From Enterobacter dykesii (lineage in GTDB: Bacteria > Pseudomonadota > Gammaproteobacteria > Enterobacterales > Enterobacteriaceae), in contig NZ_CP126604.1 in assembly GCF_008364625.2 (NCBI RefSeq), positions 2,604,001 through 2,668,000 on the forward strand: 64,000 nt of DNA, written 5' to 3'. The notes beneath the pieces are model-generated. The model had not been told where the DNA came from. It worked only from the letters and a program-made list of their open reading frames with translations, and did not search any database. The translations under genes and the position numbers were made by a program. Below, one piece after another: positions 33,252 to 41,526 of the stretch; position 1 is the first letter of the stretch; every line of letters begins with the position of its first letter.

Positions 33252-36200
33252 TTATGGGCATGAGAAACGGGGAAGCTGGAACGGGTTACGAATGCTGTTT
33301 GGCGCAAACTCCAGCGTGACCTGATGTCCGTCGACGCTGAAGGTGGCCTGACGGCTCAGGCTACCCGCGCCCGGGCTGGTGCTCGCTTTATCAAAGAAGC
33401 GGTTGAGCGCCCAGGCACCGTTGGTGACCAGCGTCGCCGTGCTGCCGTTCGCCAGCCCCAGCTGCATGCGTACCTGGTTGGTGCCGCCCGGCCCCGGCCA
33501 GTTCATGATCTGTACGGCCTGCGGACCGTGGCTGTAGCGCAGCAGCTGGCCGTCAACGTCCAGCGTCAGGTTCAGAATGCTGTTATCCATTCGCACGGTG
33601 CGAACCGTCACCTTGAAGGACGGCGTCGTGGCGCCATTAGCAAAGAAGGCGTCGCGAATCGACTGGGCCTGCTGGAACGGTCTCAGCAGCCCTTCGCTTC
33701 CCGGCAGCGTTTTCCCGTCGATGCCCGGCATAAAGCGCCAGTTTGCCTGCGTGGTATCCACTTTATTGGTCAGATTGTCGCGGAAGAAAGCGTCCATCAG
33801 CCCGGTTCCCGGCGCAAACATGCGCGCGAGATCGTCAGGCGTAACCTCGGTGCTGGCGCTGCGCACCAGCGGGTAACGGCCGGCGATTGCCTGACGGCAG
33901 AAACCGCCCACCTCAACGTTAATCCGCTTCCGCACGTTTTCGAGGTCGCGGCGCTGGGTATCGCTGCTGGCGCCCACCGCCATATTGCTGAACATGGTTT
34001 GCAGCCCGCCCGGCAGACGACCGGCGCTGGCCTGCAGGCGGCTGATCGCCTCGCCGCCCGGTGCCGGCATGCCGCTGTTGGCCGCGTCCTGGACGGCGGT
34101 CAGGTAGCGATAAAGCTCATCCACCTGCTTGAGAAAATCATCAAACACGATGGTCTTCCCGCCCTTCTCCAGCGGCTGCGCCAGCTCAATCATCGGCGCG
34201 TAGTGGTCGGTCACCAGCTGCTCTGGCGCCTGGGTGACCACGGCGGCCTGCGTCGGCGCTGCGTCGTTGTTGCTGAACAGGGCTTCCAGCGTGCGGGTGG
34301 CGCGGTTGCTCTGATCCTGCGCTTTGCCCGCATCTTCCGGCGCTGGCGCGTTGCGCGACAGCGTCAGGACCTGGCTCAGGTTCTGCACCAGACGGCGCAG
34401 AGGCGAGTTTGCGCCGGAGAGCAGGCGCGCGGTGTTTATGCGCTGGGAGAGATCGGCGCTGTTATTGAGCTGAATGTCGGCGAGAAAGCTATCCCAGTTA
34501 GCGATAAAGTCGCGCATGTAGAGCTGGCGCACGGCGTTATCGATCTGCTGTTTATCTTCCTGCGCCGTCGCGGCCCCCAGCACCCAGGCGTCGTCCTCGT
34601 GCAGGGCGGTGGTTACGCTGTCAATCTGGCCGTTAAAGCTTTTCCAGTAACCGTCCGGCGTATACAGACCCGGTACGCCTTCGCTTACCGGCTTGCCGCT
34701 TTTGCGTGAAAACACCAGCTCGCTCTGCGGTCCGCCCAGGTCGGAAAGGGAGACCGGCTTCAGGTTCTCATCATGTTCCAGCAGGCGTTTGAGGCGGCCA
34801 TAGACGCGCGTGGAGAGCGGCTGCTGGCCGATCATCGCTCTTTCGCGGGCAACCAGAGATTCATCCTGCGCGTACGGCGAGGCCTGAATTTTCGGTTCCA
34901 GCAGCTGCGTCAGGTGCCATTCAAGCTGCTGTAGTTGCGCCTTCGTAACGTTCTGCGGCAGATTTCGCTGCAGGTTGAGCATCACCCACGAATGCAGGAA
35001 TTTGCCGTCGTAGTGCTTCGGCTGATACAGCATCTGATAGGCTTTCAGCGCTTCATAGCTGTATTCCACATCGCTGCCGTTGTCGTTGCGAAGCCAGGTG
35101 GTGATGTGCATGGCGACGGCAGGCAAAAGCATCTGATCCAGCGCTTTCTGGTACAGCGACTGCGAGGCGTCGCTGACGTCATCTCCGCGGTAGAGCCCCA
35201 TACGGCGGGACACGGGCGGATCGTTCACATCAAACGCGTCGCTTTTCGGCAGGTCCACCAGACCGTTCAGCAGCGGCAGCAGATCGAACAGGTCACGCTG
35301 GGTCTGGTTCTGCAGCGCCTTGCTCTGCTGGTCCAGCAGCGGCACCTTCGCATCCACCTCTTCCAGATAGGCCTTATTTTTGGCATAGCTGGTCAGCCAC
35401 AAACCGCCGAGGATGACCAGCAGGGCCAGCAGCGCCGCGTAGCCGGACCAGATCACCGCCCGGTTGCGCAGCTCCCACCAGCGGTTTTCGCCCGCGATCC
35501 CGGCTTCCTGGAAGATGACGTTTTGCAGGAGGTTCTTAATGAAGAAACTCTGGCCTTTTGCCCCCGGGATCGGCGCTTCTTTGCTGACCGAATCCCAGTT
35601 ATCCGCCTCACCCCCTTCCGGCAGCGACAGCGCGCGGTTCAGTTCGCCCATCACGCGGTCGAACGGCATGCCTTCCTGCGTCCCGCTGGCGAAGTAGATC
35701 CCGCGCGGAGAGAACTCGGTTTCGAAGTTGGAGCGGGCGAAGACCGTGCTCAGGTAGTCCGCCAGCAGCGGGCGCAGCGCGGCGAACTCCTGCGGGAAGA
35801 GATACGCTTCGGCGCGGGTTTTCGCGTCGTGCTCTTTCAGCATGGTTTCCGGCAGCCCGGCATCGAGGCGCTGCTGCAGCAGAGAAAACTCCTGCTGGAA
35901 GTTGCCCATCAGGTCGTAATCGGCGTGTTTGGTTTGCTCCCACGGCAGGGTAAAGCCCCAGATCTGGTCGCGCTGCGCTTTGTCGTAGTCGGCAAACCAG
36001 GCGCGGAAGCCTTTAAGCAGGTCGGCCTTGGTCACCATCACGTAGACCGGGAAGCGAATACCCAGCTGTTCATGCAGCTCGGACAGACGCTGGCGCAGGT
36101 TCACCGCCTGCTGGCGGGACGCCTCGGCGGACTGGGTGAGCAGGTCAGAAATGCTGATGGTGATGATAACGCCGTTAATCGGCTGGCGGCGGCGATACTT

Positions 36201-36872
36201 ACGCAGCAGGTTGATGAACTCCAGCCATTCGCCGGCGTCCTGCACCTGCTCGCTCTCCTGGGTGGTATAGCGGCCCGCCGTGTCCAGCAGGACCGCCTCA
36301 TTGGTGAACCACCAGTCGCAGTTACGCGTGCCGCCAATGCCCCGCAGCGCGGTCTTACCGAAGCGATCGGCCAGCGGGAACTGTAGCCCGGAGTTGACCA
36401 GCGCCGTGGTTTTACCGGATCCCGGCGCGCCGATAATGACGTACCACGGCAGCTGATAGAGATATTGCGTGCTGAAGCGCTGCGTCCACTGGGCGCCCTG
36501 GCCCGCCTTGCTGAAGTGCGCTTTTTTCAGCATCTGCGCGGCTTCATCAAAGCGGCTGGCGAGGATCTGCTCCTCGCTGTTCAGTCGCTTCTGCGGATCG
36601 GCGGCTTCCGGGCTGGCGGTATTCTCTTTGAGCTTGTCCATCAGCTTGCGGTTCAGCCAGGCGTTGTACAGGCGCGGCAGAATGTGGCCCTGCGCCCAGA
36701 GCAGATAGACCACGGCAATGCTGATAATACGGTTCTGTTCAGACTCAAGCGGTCGGGTGTCCACGATGGACAACAGGGGACCAATCATCCAGATCACCGC
36801 CGCAAGCGCCGTTACGCCGAGGAAGCTCCACAGAATGCGGTTGGTCAAAATGGAAAGAAGTGTAGTCAGCAT
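33252..36872 (-). CDS. tssM: TssM (IcmF-like) inner membrane complex protein (1206 aa)
   Basis: Spans the periplasm and joins TssL in the inner membrane to TssJ in the outer membrane. Two N-terminal transmembrane helices (about 8-37 and 47-66) flank a short loop; a cytoplasmic domain carries an intact Walker A box GAPGSGKTT (148-156) and VLLDTAGRY, so nucleotide binding is plausible; a third helix lies near 470-492 (WSGYAALLALLVILGGLWLT). The remaining 700 residues form the periplasmic part with the C-terminal beta domain that binds TssJ. Length is normal. It starts 2 bp after tssL. Confidence 0.96.
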   Translation of the reverse strand: MLTTLLSILTNRILWSFLGVTALAAVIWMIGPLLSIVDTRPLESEQNRIISIAVVYLLWAQGHILPRLYNAWLNRKLMDKLKENTASPEAADPQKRLNSEEQILASRFDEAAQMLKKAHFSKAGQGAQWTQRFSTQYLYQLPWYVIIGAPGSGKTTALVNSGLQFPLADRFGKTALRGIGGTRNCDWWFTNEAVLLDTAGRYTTQESEQVQDAGEWLEFINLLRKYRRRQPINGVIITISISDLLTQSAEASRQQAVNLRQRLSELHEQLGIRFPVYVMVTKADLLKGFRAWFADYDKAQRDQIWGFTLPWEQTKHADYDLMGNFQQEFSLLQQRLDAGLPETMLKEHDAKTRAEAYLFPQEFAALRPLLADYLSTVFARSNFETEFSPRGIYFASGTQEGMPFDRVMGELNRALSLPEGGEADNWDSVSKEAPIPGAKGQSFFIKNLLQNVIFQEAGIAGENRWWELRNRAVIWSGYAALLALLVILGGLWLTSYAKNKAYLEEVDAKVPLLDQQSKALQNQTQRDLFDLLPLLNGLVDLPKSDAFDVNDPPVSRRMGLYRGDDVSDASQSLYQKALDQMLLPAVAMHITTWLRNDNGSDVEYSYEALKAYQMLYQPKHYDGKFLHSWVMLNLQRNLPQNVTKAQLQQLEWHLTQLLEPKIQASPYAQDESLVARERAMIGQQPLSTRVYGRLKRLLEHDENLKPVSLSDLGGPQSELVFSRKSGKPVSEGVPGLYTPDGYWKSFNGQIDSVTTALHEDDAWVLGAATAQEDKQQIDNAVRQLYMRDFIANWDSFLADIQLNNSADLSQRINTARLLSGANSPLRRLVQNLSQVLTLSRNAPAPEDAGKAQDQSNRATRTLEALFSNNDAAPTQAAVVTQAPEQLVTDHYAPMIELAQPLEKGGKTIVFDDFLKQVDELYRYLTAVQDAANSGMPAPGGEAISRLQASAGRLPGGLQTMFSNMAVGASSDTQRRDLENVRKRINVEVGGFCRQAIAGRYPLVRSASTEVTPDDLARMFAPGTGLMDAFFRDNLTNKVDTTQANWRFMPGIDGKTLPGSEGLLRPFQQAQSIRDAFFANGATTPSFKVTVRTVRMDNSILNLTLDVDGQLLRYSHGPQAVQIMNWPGPGGTNQVRMQLGLANGSTATLVTNGAWALNRFFDKASTSPGAGSLSRQATFSVDGHQVTLEFAPNSIRNPFQLPRFSCP

Positions 36873-36874
36873 CC

Positions 36875-38113
36875 TTAGTTTCCTTGCGGCAATCCGTTCA
36901 GCTCAGCCTGAGTGTTTTCAGGCGACACCAGCAGAGTAATTTCCACACGGCGGTTACGGGCGCGATTTTCAGGCGTCGTGTTCGGCGCCACCGGGTTAAT
37001 CTCGCCCCGCCCTTCCGCTTTCACGCGGCCAGGCTGAGAGAGGCTTCCCTGCAGCATTTTCTGTACCGAGCGGGCGCGTTCCAGAGAGAGTTCATAGTTA
37101 GAAGCAAAGCGCGCGCTACGGATCGGCACGTTGTCGCTGTAGCCCACCACCAGAATTTTGCCGCTGACGTTATTCATCGCCTGCGCAATACGGTTGATGA
37201 CCGGTTCATAGCGGTCACGCACAACGGTTGAGGCAGAGGCAAACAGCCCGTCGCCCTTCAGGATCACGACGCTGCGATCCGCTTCGTCCTTCACCGCGAC
37301 CAGGCCAGCCTCGATTTCAGGCTTCAGGAAGCCGCGCAGGTTCAGCACCGCCGGAAGCTGACGGGCCGGCTGCTGGATAGTGGTTTCCGGCAGCTGGGAC
37401 TGGTAAATCTTCGCCAGCACCGGGTTGGTGTTATCGCCAAGGCGCCAGTTAAGCACGATATAAAACAGACAGGCGATAAACCCGGCTAGCGCCACGCAGG
37501 CCCACAGGGGAACCATCGGCCGCCAGAGCTTGCGCAGCACCGGACGATCTTCCGGATGGGGAGAAAGCGGCGGCGGATAGCTGCCGCGCACGCCGCGGAT
37601 CATCTGCCACAGCCGCTGCTTGATGGTTTCAAGCTGCGTGCGGCCATTATCCAGCACCCGATAGCGTCCTTCGAAGCCCAGCAGCAGGCAGTAGTTGATC
37701 ATCTCCAGCAGCAGGATATGCTCGCGCGGGTTCTGCGACAGGCGCGCCAGCAGCTGGAAGAACTTCTCGCCGCCCCAGGTTTCGTTGTGGAACGTCACCA
37801 GCAGACCATTGCTTGACCAGACGCCGCTGCTGCCCCAGGGGGTAAGCGCGGCAGCCTCATCGAGCGCCGTACACAGGCAGTAGCGTGCCCCGACGATCAC
37901 TTCGTAGGGCAGCCCCGCCTGCTGGCAGCGGACTTCGAAACGGCGAATTTCATCGATCAGGCGCTGGCGTAGCGCCACCTGATCGTCATGGGAGACCGAA
38001 TGACGGATCTGCGGAATCGCATTGAGCAGCGGATTGGCGGCCGCCACCAGCTGATTGTTGCTACTGGCCCCGGTAAACGCGGCATCGCTGCCGGTGTCCT
38101 GTCGTTCCTGCAT
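36875..38113 (-). CDS. tssL: TssL (DotU/IcmH) with C-terminal OmpA peptidoglycan-binding domain (412 aa)
   Basis: Inner membrane partner of TssM that contacts the baseplate protein TssK. A cytoplasmic helical domain (about 25-195, NPLLNAIPQIRHS and VGARYCLCTALDEAA) precedes one transmembrane helix (about 203-225, VPLWACVALAGFIACLFYIVL). The periplasmic C-terminus is an OmpA/MotB-like domain with ILVVGYSDNVPI and NYELSLERARSVQ (about 315-355), which should bind peptidoglycan and so anchor the complex. This fused form is a known variant; other systems use a separate anchoring protein. Confidence 0.95.
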   Translation of the reverse strand: MQERQDTGSDAAFTGASSNNQLVAAANPLLNAIPQIRHSVSHDDQVALRQRLIDEIRRFEVRCQQAGLPYEVIVGARYCLCTALDEAAALTPWGSSGVWSSNGLLVTFHNETWGGEKFFQLLARLSQNPREHILLLEMINYCLLLGFEGRYRVLDNGRTQLETIKQRLWQMIRGVRGSYPPPLSPHPEDRPVLRKLWRPMVPLWACVALAGFIACLFYIVLNWRLGDNTNPVLAKIYQSQLPETTIQQPARQLPAVLNLRGFLKPEIEAGLVAVKDEADRSVVILKGDGLFASASTVVRDRYEPVINRIAQAMNNVSGKILVVGYSDNVPIRSARFASNYELSLERARSVQKMLQGSLSQPGRVKAEGRGEINPVAPNTTPENRARNRRVEITLLVSPENTQAELNGLPQGN

Positions 38114-38130
38114 ATTAAGCGCTCGCTTTA

Positions 38131-39474
38131 TTATTCTGTCGGGCTACGGATGGCCCAAAACTCCATATCCAGCCCCGGGAACTCCCCTGCAAGGTGCAGG
38201 GCGAATGCGCCGGACTTATCCATCTCGTGCCACAGCTCGCTGCCCTTCTCCAGTTCAAAGTAGCTGTAGCCGGCATGCCACGGGATCTGCGGCGGCGCGA
38301 CCGGCATGGCGCGCAGCATAATGCCCGGCAGCTGAAGCTGAACCAGATCGCGGATTTTCGAGACCGGCGCGACCTTCATCTGTGCCGGGAAATGGGTTTG
38401 CAGGTGTTCGCCTGGCACATTGGCTTTTACCGCCAGCACGAAGCCGAACTCGCGCACCATGCTGGTTTCAGGCACCGTGGCGATGTTCAGGCCGTGGGAG
38501 CGTTCGTTAAGCGGCAGCTGAATCGCGTGGTCTTCCATCACCAGCGACAGTCCCTGACGCAGCATCAGCATCAGCTTGCTGAAGCAGTTAGCCAGATCGT
38601 CATGATCGTAAATCGGCAGCACGCTTTCGGCGGTACGCTGGGACGTCCAGGTGGCGAGCTCGGTCGAAAACGGCAGCCAGCTGCGCCAGAGCGTTTCCGG
38701 ATGCAGCAGCGGGAGGGTTTTTAAATGAGAAACCTCGCCCAGATGACGGTTAACCAGCGACAGCAGCGTGAACTCAATCAGTTCGGAGGTGTTAAAGCGG
38801 CCAGGCTGGCGTAAACGACCGCCAATCTGCTGGCTGCGCTGGACCAGCAGGCCGTGCAGATCGTTGATCATGCTGTAGATCTGCGGGCTGTTGTTGGCGT
38901 TGAGCATCGGCGGGATGTAGCTGTTATCGAGCCGCACGTGGTTGTCGTTACGTTTCTCCGTCACAAACGCCACGCCGATGGCGGTCCATTCCGCCGTGAG
39001 GTCTTTTTCCAGCATCAGGGTCAGACGCAGACGGCCAAACTGGACGGTGGCATCCCCCACCGACATGGCGTTGTCGTCTTCCACCTCTTGCTCGAAAGCG
39101 ATGAAGCGCGCCAGCGAGGCCGGCTCTTCGCTAAAAATCACCTCTTCTCTCTCGCCACGACGAACCGGCAGCGCGAGCACCACCTTTTCGTTGGTGAGAT
39201 TGTCCGGAATTTTCAGCGGTACAGGACCGTTGCGCCCGTTACGGACCTGGAAAAAGGTGCCGTCCGGCAGCAGGCCACTGCAGTAGCTCAGGGCAACGCA
39301 TCCCTGACGCAGCATCGCTTCATCCAGTTCAACGTCAAGAAAGCCCCAGAGATACGACCGCTGCAGCGCGCCCCATTCACGAACATGGTTGAGCAGATAG
39401 CTTTCAGTCCGCTGAAAATGGTGTGGACGCAGGAACATGCCTTCGGTCCAGACGACCTTTTCTGCTTTCGTCAT
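38131..39474 (-). CDS. tssK: TssK baseplate protein (447 aa)
   Basis: Trimeric baseplate component that links the wedge complex to TssL/TssM. The opening VVWTEGMFLRPHHFQRTESY is the clear family signature, followed by WGFLDVELDEAML and the C-terminal GYSYFELEKGSELWHEM. Length is typical. It lies between tssJ and tssL, 28 bp after tssJ and 17 bp before tssL. No signal or membrane segment. Confidence 0.95.
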   Translation of the reverse strand: MTKAEKVVWTEGMFLRPHHFQRTESYLLNHVREWGALQRSYLWGFLDVELDEAMLRQGCVALSYCSGLLPDGTFFQVRNGRNGPVPLKIPDNLTNEKVVLALPVRRGEREEVIFSEEPASLARFIAFEQEVEDDNAMSVGDATVQFGRLRLTLMLEKDLTAEWTAIGVAFVTEKRNDNHVRLDNSYIPPMLNANNSPQIYSMINDLHGLLVQRSQQIGGRLRQPGRFNTSELIEFTLLSLVNRHLGEVSHLKTLPLLHPETLWRSWLPFSTELATWTSQRTAESVLPIYDHDDLANCFSKLMLMLRQGLSLVMEDHAIQLPLNERSHGLNIATVPETSMVREFGFVLAVKANVPGEHLQTHFPAQMKVAPVSKIRDLVQLQLPGIMLRAMPVAPPQIPWHAGYSYFELEKGSELWHEMDKSGAFALHLAGEFPGLDMEFWAIRSPTE

Positions 39475-39502
39475 GATGATGTGTTTCCTGTGTTGAAGCG
39501 CG

Positions 39503-40006
39503 TTACTGGCTGATGACCCGAATGCCGTTCACGTCGAGAAAAACGTTGGCCTGAAGTTCATCCGCGGACCATTTCCAGAACTGGTAGATATGATTTTCGC
39601 CAGGCACGGGCAGAGGGAGTGAAACGCGCCATTTTTTGCCATCCAGCACCTGATACTCCGCCATCACGCCGATGTAGCGGGCCTCCGGAGAGCTTTGTCC
39701 GCTGAGGGTTTTGGACAGCTGTCCCGGCATCAGGAAGAACACGTCGCTGTTCAGCAGATTCGCGCCAAGCGTGGCTGACGCGTTGTTCTGCAGGGAGTAG
39801 AAGTCGCTGGACATGAAATCCGCATCGGATTTCAGCAACAACACCCGGACCTTAAGCGGCGCAGATTCATTGATTTGTGGATGAGCCTGAAACTGCAGAT
39901 TGTAGCGGGAGGGGTCGCTGTGTGAAGACGACGTACAGCCACTGACCAGGGCAAAAATCACCGCGTAAAAGAATAACCACAGCTTATGAAAATTTTTATT
40001 ATTCAT
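39503..40006 (-). CDS. tssJ: TssJ outer membrane lipoprotein (167 aa)
   Basis: Lipoprotein that holds the membrane complex at the outer membrane by binding the TssM C-terminus. The signal peptide has a lipobox LVSGC with the lipidated Cys at residue 24, followed by Ser residues at +2, which favours outer membrane sorting. The family core is visible in INESAPLKVRVLLLKSDADF and NSDVFFLMPGQ. I use the ATG at 40006; a TTG six codons upstream is open but unnecessary. It starts 23 bp after the SH3-like lipoprotein gene. Confidence 0.92.
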   Translation of the reverse strand: MNNKNFHKLWLFFYAVIFALVSGCTSSSHSDPSRYNLQFQAHPQINESAPLKVRVLLLKSDADFMSSDFYSLQNNASATLGANLLNSDVFFLMPGQLSKTLSGQSSPEARYIGVMAEYQVLDGKKWRVSLPLPVPGENHIYQFWKWSADELQANVFLDVNGIRVISQ

Positions 40007-40029
40007 AAAAATGCGCTCATGCAAGCCGT

Positions 40030-40524
40030 TTAGTTCAGGATCCAGGTACCGTTAGCGCTGTCTTTGCAGGCTTTGCTGTTGCCGTCGACGTCGACACAGG
40101 TCGCTTTTTTACGCGCCTTCGGACGAATAGCCTGTTTACGCACGGCGGCGTCGTACAGGTCGGCCTTGATCACGGCGCGCATCGGGACGTAACCAATCAG
40201 CTGATCGTTACCTTCATCGGCAAGCGCCATCCAGTAGTGTTCAACCTGCCCCAGCACCACGTAGGTTTTTCCGGTCTCGAGATTACGGATAACTTTGCCG
40301 CCGAAGTCAGGACGGCTCATCAGGGAGGCCGGATACATGGCGCGATACGGTTCGTTGACCGGGTTGAACTCCGCCGGCGGCGTGACAGCGTGACGGTGGG
40401 TTAAGGTTACGCCGTTGACCTGGCTGGTCTCGATCGTATCGTCGTTGATCACAGGTTTCTGCGGCGCTTTACAGCCCGCCACCGCCATTACAAACAGAAG
40501 TGAAAACAGTACGCGCATTTTCAT
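40030..40524 (-). CDS. SH3-like lipoprotein, first gene of the T6SS cluster (164 aa)
   Basis: Predicted lipoprotein: a short hydrophobic signal with lipobox AVAGC, Cys at 18 and Lys at +2. The middle (about 75-125) contains RNLETGKTYVVLGQVEHYWMAL and IGYVPMRAV, a pattern like bacterial SH3 domains that contact peptidoglycan. The C-terminus (ATCVDVDGNSKACKDSANG) has two Cys that may form a disulfide. I do not know a standard gene name. It opens the cluster and lies 23 bp before tssJ, so it probably helps place the membrane complex in the envelope. GGAA lies seven bases before the ATG. Confidence 0.75.
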   Translation of the reverse strand: MKMRVLFSLLFVMAVAGCKAPQKPVINDDTIETSQVNGVTLTHRHAVTPPAEFNPVNEPYRAMYPASLMSRPDFGGKVIRNLETGKTYVVLGQVEHYWMALADEGNDQLIGYVPMRAVIKADLYDAAVRKQAIRPKARKKATCVDVDGNSKACKDSANGTWILN

Positions 40525-41526
40525 ATGCTTTTCCGTAGCGATATTTTGATGATGAAGATAAGGGAGTGAAGTTTGACTTAAGTGCTATTGTTAAAATAGC
40601 CAGGATATTTTCGGGGCGTTACTATTTTAAGGGCATAGCTACCGCACGAGCCCTTCAGAATAAGGCCCAGTGTCTTCCTGACATATTTTGACAAACGGTA
40701 AACAAGTTTACATGAGCTTCGCCTCAATTCAATATTTACCGCTACGTAACTGTTGGTAAATGAAGCAGTCGGAAAATTATAGGATTAATCCTATGAAAAA
40801 AAGCCGATACGACCTACACGCTGTTATTTTTCCACCACATTACCACGCAACCTAATGTTTTATAAAGAAAAAGAACAAAAGAGAACCACTTTCATTAACG
40901 CAATACTGCTATTATCGCCACTACCATAATTAGTAGAATTCGCGTATTGGTGAGGTCAGCAGAATATATGAACCATGAATTATTTGTTGCACTAACAGGG
41001 TATCTTTAATATTGAATGCACCCGACAACGTGAATGTGGCTATTTCACTTATGTTGCACGACGTTAATTTTACGCCTCAAAATAACTTTATATTTCGCGT
41101 TGTGATAATTACCCTGTCAGGCATAAATTATATCCATTAATCATTAAGCCTGAGTTAACCATCCTGACATTATCGCAGCCAAAAATGCTCGCAATAGCCC
41201 GCCAGCTGCGACCCGTGTTTATTGCTGCCGCCCACAGCCTTCATTCGAAATTTTATTGCTGCTACATCCTCTCCTGCTCGCTCTATCTATCTTGCCTACC
41301 GGGCGATAGATAAGATTTATTATTAAAATGATAAAAAATCGTTATAATTTCTTTAAATATTTAAGCATCAGATCCGATAAGACGCTGTAATAAAACGAAT
41401 TTAAGATAAAGCATTTTTCCGCACCGCATGCGCGTAGCCATCCGGTGGTCATTGCTTTCGCTTATTGGCTTGTACAGCGCTTTTATGGGTTCAGACGTTG
41501 TGTGACCGAACAGATCAGGAGTGGGT
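40525..41526. other. Intergenic region between the T6SS cluster and the oxidoreductase gene (about 1 kb)
   Basis: No gene-sized frame on either strand. The stretch from about 40740 to 41400 is clearly AT-rich. It separates two divergent transcription units, so it must hold the T6SS promoter (minus strand) and the promoter of the oxidoreductase (plus strand). On the plus strand a TATAAT box is present at 41343-41348 without a good -35. An inverted repeat ATCTATC/GATAGAT lies at 41285-41311. I saw no convincing sigma-54 site. AT-rich control regions of this type are typical H-NS targets. Confidence 0.6.
41285..41311. promoter_or_regulatory. Inverted repeat upstream of the oxidoreductase gene, possible operator
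   Basis: ATCTATC (41285-41291) and GATAGAT (41305-41311) form a perfect 7-bp inverted repeat with a partly self-complementary GC-rich centre. It lies about 30 bases upstream of a TATAAT box and 215 bases before the start codon. It could bind a dimeric regulator such as the nearby LysR protein or act as a hairpin; no evidence decides. Confidence 0.3.

Noticed and set aside
34935-36386. Plus-strand open frame of 483 codons inside tssM
   Set aside because: Antisense to an unmistakable TssM. GC-rich genes often leave long open antisense frames; the product is Arg/His/Gln-rich with no domain and no ribosome site.
40022-40024. TTG as start codon of tssJ
   Set aside because: The ATG six codons downstream gives a standard lipoprotein signal peptide, and TTG is a rare start.
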